10,923 nt of DNA from Candidatus Magasanikiibacteriota bacterium (GTDB taxonomy: Bacteria > Patescibacteriota > Patescibacteriia > Magasanikbacterales > UBA922), in the NCBI GenBank assembly GCA_023246565.1, contig JAHFIE010000039.1, forward strand, positions 1 to 10,923, in the 5' to 3' direction. Shown piece after piece: positions 6,249 through 10,923 of this stretch. The notes below the pieces were generated by a model. It searched no databases and was not told the origin of the DNA. It worked only from the letters and a program-made list of their open reading frames with translations. Every line of letters starts with the position of its first letter. Positions within the stretch are counted from its first letter, which is position 1. The position numbers and the translations under genes were made by a program.

Positions 6249-6944
6249 TTAGTTCTTAGTCGTGTCCAAAATACTGGTAAAATGTTTCATCAGTATATCA
6301 GTCGCTTCATTTACTGCATCACGGGGAGAGATAGTACCATTGGTTTCAATCGTTAAGGTGAGCTTTTCGTAATCAGTAATGTCTCCAACACGAGTATTTT
6401 CAACATCATAACCAACATCATGAACTGCAGAGTAGAACGAGTCAACCAACATGGTTCCCAAATCAAGATTTTTACTACTTTTTTCTGATGCTGGAACATA
6501 CCCAAGACCTTTTCCAACAATAACTTCCATAACAAAGTTTGTTTTGGCATCAGTGATAGTAGCAATTTTCAATTCAGGATTAATAATTTCAACGTCAGCA
6601 TTTTTTTCAAAATCAGCTGCAGTAACATCGCCAAGACCTTTTTTCTTTAGTTCCAATTTTACTGGACCGTCAGTGTGAAGTTTAATAGCCAATTGCTTTA
6701 AATTCAAAATAATTTGTACTGCATCTTCGAGAACACCAGCATGACCCGAAAATTCATGGTCAACGCCTTCAATTTTTACGGCCTCTACGGCTGCTCCAGG
6801 AATTGATGAAAGAAGTACGCGTCGAAGAGCATTACCAAGCGTGGTGCCATATCCTTGATGACAAGGAGATAAGATAAGTTTGCCGACATTTTTGTTGTCA
6901 GTCTCCTGAAATTCTATGGTCGAGGGAAGGAGAATATGTTCCAT
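6249..6944 (-). CDS. rpoA: DNA-directed RNA polymerase subunit alpha, N-terminal domain only
   Basis: 231 residues, against 329 in E. coli. The assembly domain is complete: TIEFQETDNKNVGKLILSP, the dimer helix block YGTTLGNALRRVLLSSIPG (residues 32-50), VDHEFSGHAGVLEDAVQIILNLK (61-83) and GYVPASEKSS. The protein ends right after the closing helix (NEATDILMKHFTSIL), where the flexible linker would begin. The C-terminal domain, which in other bacteria contacts UP elements and activators, is absent. Only 7 bases separate the TAA stop from rplQ, so no separate C-terminal-domain gene lies here. The role in assembling the beta subunits should be intact. Confidence 0.96.
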   Translation of the reverse strand: MEHILLPSTIEFQETDNKNVGKLILSPCHQGYGTTLGNALRRVLLSSIPGAAVEAVKIEGVDHEFSGHAGVLEDAVQIILNLKQLAIKLHTDGPVKLELKKKGLGDVTAADFEKNADVEIINPELKIATITDAKTNFVMEVIVGKGLGYVPASEKSSKNLDLGTMLVDSFYSAVHDVGYDVENTRVGDITDYEKLTLTIETNGTISPRDAVNEATDILMKHFTSILDTTKN

Positions 6945-6985
6945 AGACAGGTTTAGGTTAAGGTATACTAAAAGTTAAAAAAAAA

Positions 6986-7612
6986 TTATCGAGTGGAAAA
7001 ATATTCAATGATATAGGTCACATCAAATAAATGCTCCATATCATCATTTTTTGGTAGACTTACGACTTTACCGGTTAAATTTTTTGGTTCAAGAGCCAAC
7101 CACGAAGGTGTTGTTGTCGTATTTTCTAATTTTTCCATCATGCCATCAAACAATTTCTTTTTAAGCTTATTTGCTTTTACTCCAATAGCATCACCAACAC
7201 GAACAGTATGTGATGGGATATCCATTTTTTTGCCATTTAAAGTAAACATGCCATGACCGACCATTTGTCGTGCTTGCGCGCGAGTTCCAGCAAATCCCAA
7301 GCGATAAATAACATTATCAAGACGAGTTTCGAGCAATTGTTGTAACATGGTTCCTGAATTGCCCCGTACCCGAGTAGCTTCGGTTACATACCGACGTAAT
7401 TGACGCTCACGAATACCATAGATAAATTTAGCCTTTTGTTTTTCAATTAATTGGCGACCAAAACTAGAGGCAGCCTTTGGACGTCTATGAGGGCCGTGTA
7501 CGCCAGGCATTTGACCAAGTCGACGAGCAACTTTACTTGGATTCGTTTTAAGACCAAGGTTAATACCGAAGCGACGAGCAATTTTATTTTTTGGACCAGT
7601 GTATCTTCCCAT
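6986..7612 (-). CDS. rpsD: 30S ribosomal protein S4 (uS4)
   Basis: 208 residues, full length. The N-terminus MGRYTGPKNKIARRFGINL lacks the four-cysteine zinc site, so this is the zinc-free form. SSFGRQLIEKQKAKFIYGIRERQLRRYV and the S4 RNA-binding domain (about residues 97-157, ETRLDNVIYRLGFAGTRAQARQMVGHGMFTLNGKKMDIPSHTV) are plain. uS4 starts 30S assembly by binding the 5' domain of 16S rRNA, and in E. coli and Bacillus it also represses its own operon through mRNA binding. That makes it one possible ligand for the RNA element before rpmJ (inference). The 62-base gap upstream holds a perfect -10-like TATAAT without a good -35. Confidence 0.97.
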   Translation of the reverse strand: MGRYTGPKNKIARRFGINLGLKTNPSKVARRLGQMPGVHGPHRRPKAASSFGRQLIEKQKAKFIYGIRERQLRRYVTEATRVRGNSGTMLQQLLETRLDNVIYRLGFAGTRAQARQMVGHGMFTLNGKKMDIPSHTVRVGDAIGVKANKLKKKLFDGMMEKLENTTTTPSWLALEPKNLTGKVVSLPKNDDMEHLFDVTYIIEYFSTR

Positions 7613-7674
7613 ACGTTCAACGAATTATCGTGGATATCTGATGTTAATCAAGATTATATAAAATTATTTTTTGA

Positions 7675-8064
7675 TTATACGCGTCGACGCTTTGGTGGTC
7701 GGCAACCATTGTGTGGTACTGGAGTAATATCTTTAACCGAAAGTACTTGTACGCCATTGGTGTTAAATGCCCGAATAGCGCCTTCTCGTCCTCCACCAAT
7801 TCCTTTGACTAATACATTAACTTCCTTTATACCATATTCTTTCACCATATCCAGAACTTTTTTCACCACCATGCTTGCAGCATACGGCGTTGATTTTTTT
7901 GGTCCTTTAAAACCAGTACCACCAGCACTTGCCCAACCAATAACATCACCATTTCCATCAGTAATACTAACAATCGTATTATTAAAGGTTGCTTGAATAT
8001 ATGCACGGCCATGGGTGATTACTTTGATAACCTTTTTTTTCTTAATGATCTTTTTCTCTGCCAT
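7675..8064 (-). CDS. rpsK: 30S ribosomal protein S11 (uS11)
   Basis: 129 residues, normal length. A lysine-rich N-terminus is followed by GRAYIQATFNNTIVSITDGNGDVIGWASAGGTGFKGPKKSTPYAA and ends with KDITPVPHNGCRPPKRRRV, the standard uS11 C-terminus. The protein lines the platform of the 30S subunit. It sits 31 bases after rpsM, in the order rpsM-rpsK-rpsD-rpoA-rplQ shared with most bacterial alpha operons. Confidence 0.98.
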   Translation of the reverse strand: MAEKKIIKKKKVIKVITHGRAYIQATFNNTIVSITDGNGDVIGWASAGGTGFKGPKKSTPYAASMVVKKVLDMVKEYGIKEVNVLVKGIGGGREGAIRAFNTNGVQVLSVKDITPVPHNGCRPPKRRRV

Positions 8065-8095
8065 ATAAAATAGAATGGAGGAATACTATTATCAA

Positions 8096-8482
8096 CTAGG
8101 TCTTTTGAGCTGATGGTTTTTTACCACTCGGTGCCAAATTTCGCTTATTACCACGTACGGTTCGTGAATTGGTTTTGGTGCGTTGCCCTCGGCTTGGTAA
8201 ATGACGCATATGACGCACACCACGGAAACATTTTATATCTTTCAATCGTTTTATATTGGCTTGGATTTGACGGCGAAGATCACCTTCAGTCGTATGTTGT
8301 TTTTCAACAATGTTACGAATCAAATCTTCCTCTGCTTCAGTTAAATCCTTTACTCGTTTCGTAGGATCAATTTTTGAAACCACTAAAATATTTTTTGCTG
8401 TCATCTGACCAATACCGTAGACATAGGTCAAGGCAATTTCAATATGTTTTTCTTTGGGAATAGTTACTCCAGCTAAACGCAT
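8096..8482 (-). CDS. rpsM: 30S ribosomal protein S13 (uS13)
   Basis: 128 residues. It begins MRLAGVTIPKEKHIEIALTYVYGIG and has the helix-hairpin segment GQMTAKNILV and the block RQIQANIKRLKDIKCFRGVRHMRHLPSRGQRTKTNSRTVRG, diagnostic for uS13. The basic tail contacts P-site tRNA and the subunit bridge. It starts 38 bases after rpmJ. The gap contains TATACT (8496-8501), a -10-like hexamer without a convincing -35. Confidence 0.98.
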   Translation of the reverse strand: MRLAGVTIPKEKHIEIALTYVYGIGQMTAKNILVVSKIDPTKRVKDLTEAEEDLIRNIVEKQHTTEGDLRRQIQANIKRLKDIKCFRGVRHMRHLPSRGQRTKTNSRTVRGNKRNLAPSGKKPSAQKT

Positions 8483-8520
8483 ATATCGAGTTTTTAGTAT
8501 AATTACTTTGGTATGAGGTA

Positions 8521-8658
8521 TTATGCTGCGTAACGACGTTGTTTCGTGCCCTGACGCTGTTTATGACGAGGATTTTCACAAATAATACAGACAACTCCTT
8601 GGCGTCGAACAACTTTACAATTTTTACAACGGGTTTTAACTGAGGCTTTGACTTTCAT
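8521..8658 (-). CDS. rpmJ: 50S ribosomal protein L36 (bL36)
   Basis: 45 residues from ATG (8656-8658) to TAA (8521-8523). The sequence MKVKASVKTRCKNCKVVRRQ, then GVVCIICENPRHKQRQG, carries the bL36 zinc ribbon: C11, C14, C27 and H32. It has an eight-residue C-terminal extension (TKQRRYAA) after the HKQRQG end that normally closes the protein at 37-38 residues. It lies between infA and rpsM, as in most bacteria. The structured RNA element ends 20 bases before its start codon. Confidence 0.96.
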   Translation of the reverse strand: MKVKASVKTRCKNCKVVRRQGVVCIICENPRHKQRQGTKQRRYAA

Positions 8659-8678
8659 ACTTGGTGCTCAATAAGTGC

Positions 8679-8774
8679 AAAAAAACATCAACCACTGCCG
8701 CGATATCGACGCTGATCTTTGCCTTGTCTCACCTTAGAGACCACTAGCAATCAGCTACACCGCACTGGTTGATG
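8679..8774 (-). ncRNA. Structured RNA element between infA and rpmJ, with terminator-like 3' end
   Basis: In the minus-strand transcript, CATCAACCA (8774-8766) pairs with TGGTTGATG (8694-8686). The closing stem extends past a G-G mismatch by TGC/GCA. Seven Ts (8685-8679) follow at once, so the stem doubles as an intrinsic-terminator stem. Inside are a 5-bp hairpin GTCTC/GAGAC (8741-8737 with 8730-8726) and a 6-bp helix GCTGAT/ATCAGC (8755-8750 with 8716-8711) continued by TGC/GCA. A competing set, TAGC/GCTA (8757-8754 with 8748-8745) and GCG/CGC (8712-8710 with 8702-8700) around a 7-base loop, would give a cloverleaf instead. It resembles a riboswitch or ribosomal-protein leader set to stop transcription before rpmJ. 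I cannot assign it to a known class. It is not a tRNA, and it lacks the conserved loops of SRP RNA. Confidence 0.6.
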
Positions 8775-8795
8775 AACTTTGTATTTAAGAATCAG

Positions 8796-9011
8796 CTAAA
8801 ATCGATACGTTATCCGTCCTTTGGTAAGGTCATAGGGGGTCATTTCTACTTTTACATCATCCCCTACTCCAAGACGAATATTATTAACGCGCATTTTTCC
8901 TGACAAGTGCGCGATTACTTCATGGCCGTTTTCTAAAACGACCCGAAACTTGGCACCGGGTAAGACTTCGTCAATCTTACCACGTACTTCTAATTGATCC
9001 GATTTGCTCAT
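8796..9011 (-). CDS. infA: Translation initiation factor IF-1
   Basis: 71 residues, the usual length. One OB fold runs from LEVRGKIDEVLPGAKFRVVLENGHEVIAHLSGKMR to the end VKVEMTPYDLTKGRITYRF, nearly colinear with E. coli IF-1. It binds the A site of the 30S subunit during initiation. It is the first gene of the ribosomal operon, just after a consensus promoter, with a leader of about 14 bases and no Shine-Dalgarno. The usual secY-adk-map genes are not upstream. Instead alaS and a GtrA-like gene precede it. The stop is TAG. Confidence 0.98.
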   Translation of the reverse strand: MSKSDQLEVRGKIDEVLPGAKFRVVLENGHEVIAHLSGKMRVNNIRLGVGDDVKVEMTPYDLTKGRITYRF

Positions 9012-9031
9012 GTCAAGAAATTTACTGCCCT

Positions 9032-9060
9032 AGTATAGGGTAATGATTAAAGGCTGTCAA
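9032..9060 (-). promoter_or_regulatory. Consensus promoter of the infA-to-rpsI ribosomal operon
   Basis: Minus-strand -35 TTGACA (9055-9060, 6 of 6), 17-base spacer, -10 TATACT (9032-9037, 5 of 6). The predicted start near 9025 is 14 bases before the infA ATG. It is the best promoter match in the window and sits at the head of a nine-gene operon. Confidence 0.88.
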
Positions 9061-9083
9061 GAGTAAATGTATGGATAATCTTC

Positions 9084-9106
9084 AAAAAAATTTTGCTTAT
9101 TTAAGC
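9084..9106 (-). terminator. Weak candidate terminator after the GtrA-like gene
   Basis: A 4-bp hairpin GCTT/AAGC (9106-9103 with 9098-9095) has a 4-base loop. On the minus strand AAAA and then seven Ts (9090-9084) follow. The stem is short, so termination may be inefficient. The position, between the gtrA-like stop and the ribosomal promoter, supports it. Confidence 0.35.
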
Positions 9107-9129
9107 CATTTTTATACTTTATGCACAAT

Positions 9130-9567
9130 TCAACGATAAACCCAATATTTATACGCCAGAAAATTCCAACTTACTGACAAAATAATATTGCTAACTCGAG
9201 CAATCTGGTAGTGCACTCCCCATTCATGCGATAGAAGCCACATCCAAGCAATCGAAATTATATAATTAATTATGGCCAAAAGAATAAATTTAATCAATTG
9301 TCGGTGTGTTTGGCCAGCTACTTGAAAAGACCACCGCTTATTCAGAAAAAAAACATAGAGAATTACAATTGGTTGGTACATCGCGACTGCGGTCACTTGG
9401 TTCAGACCAAATATTTTTTTAAGAACAAACAAAGATCCTATATCAACAATAAAAGCACTGATACCCGTAAGAAAATATTTTGCAAATTCACGCCGATGAT
9501 TCCATGCCTTTCTGACGAGCATTTCTACCATGGCGCGGGTCGTATTCAATGTTGATGAAAATACCAT
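9130..9567 (-). CDS. GtrA-like membrane protein
   Basis: 145 residues. After a basic N-terminus, four hydrophobic segments fall at about residues 30-50, 58-76, 88-110 and 121-140. The pattern REFAKYFLTGISAFIVDIGSLFVLKK, then FFLNKRWSF, and the closing SWNFLAYKYWVYR is the GtrA/DPMS family signature. Such proteins are thought to move or help flip lipid-linked sugars (bactoprenol-glucose in phage-type GtrA). The gene starts 7 bases after the alaS stop, so the two are probably cotranscribed, though no functional link is evident. The stop codon is TGA. Confidence 0.85.
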   Translation of the reverse strand: MVFSSTLNTTRAMVEMLVRKAWNHRREFAKYFLTGISAFIVDIGSLFVLKKIFGLNQVTAVAMYQPIVILYVFFLNKRWSFQVAGQTHRQLIKFILLAIINYIISIAWMWLLSHEWGVHYQIARVSNIILSVSWNFLAYKYWVYR

Positions 9568-9574
9568 AATACTA

Positions 9575-10923
9575 TTATTCTACAATTGCTTTGATACGAC
9601 GTACTCCAGCACTCACAGCTTCTTCTTTCATAATTTTAAAATGACCAATAACACCCGTGTGGGGAACATGTGGTCCGCCACAAAATTCACGGCTAAACGT
9701 GGGGGCATTAGGATCTGCAACCGGCAAACCCTCAGGATCACCAACCGTGTAGACCTTTACCATTTCTTCATATTTACCTGCAAAGAGACCAATTGCTTGT
9801 TTTGCCTTTGCTTCAGCAACCGGAATAATTTGAAATGAAACAGGATAATCACGAGTAATCGCGGCATTTACCAGATTTTCAACTGCTTGAATTTCTTCAG
9901 TAGTTAATTTTTCATTATGAGCAAAATCAAAACGTAGACGCTCCGGAGTTATATTACTGCCTTTTTGCACTGCGTGTGAGCCTAAAATTTTAAGAACAGC
10001 AGCATGAAGCAGATGTGTTGCTGTGTGGTATTTTACACTCATATCACTATGGTCAATAAGTCCACCTTTAAATTTTTGTTCTGATCCTGCTCGGGATTCT
10101 TCTTGATGCTGTTTTACTTTTATTCGAAATTGCTGTTCGTCAACGTTCCGTCCATGCTCAATAGCTAATTCCTGGGTAATTTCAAAGGGGAAACCATAGG
10201 ATTGATACAGATCAAAAACATCTTCGGTTGATAAGATTGTATTGGTAGGATGCTCTTTCAAGAGTTCATTAAACTTTTTAATACCCTGATCAATAGTTCG
10301 TTTAAATTTTATTTCTTCTTTCTCAAGTTCACTAAGAACCAATTTTTTCTGTTCAAGCAGTTTGGGATAAGCTTCACGGTAACCTTCAATAACCGCTTCG
10401 GCAATTGACGCGCAAAAATTATTTTTTATTCCAAGATGATGCGCAAAACGAACTGCGCGCCGTATAAGACGGCGAGTAAAGTATCCTTGGTCCTTATTGC
10501 TGGGAATAGCATTATCTGCAATCAAAAAAGTAGCAGCTCGAATATGATCAAGAATCACGCGGAAGGCTTTGGTAATTGTCGGATCATTATCCGTGTATTT
10601 TTTACCCGAAGCATGTTCAAGGAGTGTTTTTAGGGGAGTAAAAATATCAATCATAAAAACATCCCGATCGTTCCGTACTGCAGCGGCTAAACGTTCAAGA
10701 CCGCCGCCAAAATCAACATTTTTTTGTGGTAACAATTCATATCCTGTTTCAGTTCGTTGATATTGCATGAAAACATTATTACCGATTTCCAAAAATCTTC
10801 CGCAATCACAATTAACATGACACGGTTCTTTGCTCCATTGAGATGCCTCGTGCAAACCAAGATATTCACCAAAATCCCAAAACATTTCTGTATCTGGTCC
10901 ACCAGGTTCACCAACCGGCATAT
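9575..10923 (-). CDS. alaS: Alanyl-tRNA synthetase, 5'-truncated by the window edge and lacking the C-Ala domain
   Basis: 449 codons to the TAA stop are visible. The frame stays open to the right edge, so the N-terminal part of the catalytic domain (roughly 160 residues) is outside. In order: the end of the class II catalytic core (GEPGGPDTEMFWDFG, CDCGRFLEIGNNVFMQY, then VDFGGGLERLAAAV at residues 69-82 from the first visible Met); the helical tRNA-recognition region (about 86-260, with ADNAIPSNKDQGYFTRRLIRRAVRFA); and the editing domain (about 265-448) with its zinc ligands HTATH (H299, H303) and CGGPH (C414, H418). The protein stops at AGVRRIKAIVE, where E. coli AlaRS continues for over 150 residues into the coiled coil and C-Ala domain. 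Both aminoacylation and editing of Ser/Gly-tRNA-Ala are therefore expected. Confidence 0.96.
   Translation of the reverse strand, partial: MPVGEPGGPDTEMFWDFGEYLGLHEASQWSKEPCHVNCDCGRFLEIGNNVFMQYQRTETGYELLPQKNVDFGGGLERLAAAVRNDRDVFMIDIFTPLKTLLEHASGKKYTDNDPTITKAFRVILDHIRAATFLIADNAIPSNKDQGYFTRRLIRRAVRFAHHLGIKNNFCASIAEAVIEGYREAYPKLLEQKKLVLSELEKEEIKFKRTIDQGIKKFNELLKEHPTNTILSTEDVFDLYQSYGFPFEITQELAIEHGRNVDEQQFRIKVKQHQEESRAGSEQKFKGGLIDHSDMSVKYHTATHLLHAAVLKILGSHAVQKGSNITPERLRFDFAHNEKLTTEEIQAVENLVNAAITRDYPVSFQIIPVAEAKAKQAIGLFAGKYEEMVKVYTVGDPEGLPVADPNAPTFSREFCGGPHVPHTGVIGHFKIMKEEAVSAGVRRIKAIVE

Noticed and set aside
6962..6967. Internal promoter before rpoA (TATACC)
   Set aside because: The last -10 base is wrong and no usable -35 is found in the adjoining T-rich stretch.
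7653..7658. Internal promoter before rpsD (TATAAT)
   Set aside because: The -10 is perfect, but the hexamer 17 bases upstream matches TTGACA at only two positions and the region is very AT-rich.
7451..7996. Plus-strand open frame of 181 codons
   Set aside because: It lies antisense to rpsD and rpsK, both unmistakable. Its translation has no family resemblance and it has no promoter. It is a shadow frame.
8113..8364. Plus-strand open frame of 83 codons
   Set aside because: It lies entirely antisense to rpsM and is aromatic-rich with no recognisable domain.
8496..8501. Internal promoter before rpsM (TATACT)
   Set aside because: The -35 position matches only 3 of 6 and there is no TG extension. 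Read-through from infA suffices to explain expression.
8686..8774. SRP (4.5S) RNA or tRNA in the infA-rpmJ gap
   Set aside because: A CAAGGCA-like stretch and a cloverleaf-like option are present. However, the conserved SRP symmetric loop with GNRA/GGAA cap is absent, and no valid acceptor plus T-arm can be built.
1..10923. CRISPR array, insertion sequence, prophage or defence system
   Set aside because: I saw no regularly spaced repeats, transposase, integrase or terminal inverted repeats. Apart from the 99-residue unknown, all the genes are housekeeping or envelope genes.

Overview
The window reads as a compact, AT-leaning, single-strand gene cluster from a Candidate Phyla Radiation (Patescibacteria, probably Parcubacteria-like) bacterium. 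This lineage call is inference. It rests on shortened housekeeping proteins (RpoA without its C-terminal domain, AlaRS without its C-Ala domain, a short uL13), tRNA genes that do not encode CCA, no recognisable Shine-Dalgarno sequence before any start, and very tight gene packing. TGA is used as an ordinary stop (flippase, GtrA), so this is not one of the lineages that reads TGA as glycine. Every supported gene is on the minus strand, so transcription runs from high to low coordinates.

Region by region, in transcription order. At the right edge is the 3' three-quarters of alaS (10923-9575), followed 7 bases later by a GtrA-type membrane protein (9567-9130) and a weak terminator. A consensus promoter (9032-9060) then opens a ribosomal alpha-type operon: infA, a structured RNA element with a terminator-like 3' end (about 8679-8774), rpmJ, rpsM, rpsK, rpsD, rpoA, rplQ, rplM and rpsI. 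A strong hairpin terminator closes it (5046-5073). A second unit has its own extended -10 promoter (5024-5029). It holds a polysaccharide flippase overlapping a GT4 glycosyltransferase by 4 bases (ATGA), a pair suited to export and assembly of a surface glycan. Next comes a FtsB/DivIC-like divisome protein. Its promoter lies in the end of the glycosyltransferase gene and predicts an almost leaderless mRNA. After it come a membrane-anchored parvulin foldase, tRNA-Gly(CCC), an unknown 99-residue protein, and tRNA-Thr(CGT) with its own near-perfect promoter and terminator. At the left edge is the N-terminal part of FtsE.

How the genes fit together: the right half is the translation and transcription core (AlaRS, IF1, r-proteins, RNA polymerase alpha). 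The left half is cell envelope and division (flippase, glycosyltransferase, FtsB, foldase, FtsE) with two tRNAs. The most interesting element is the structured RNA between infA and rpmJ. A 9-bp closing stem, extended past one G-G mismatch, encloses about 70 bases of internal helices and is followed directly by seven Ts. A repeated 9-mer offers an alternative pairing. It looks like a terminator-type switch controlling the rest of the ribosomal operon.
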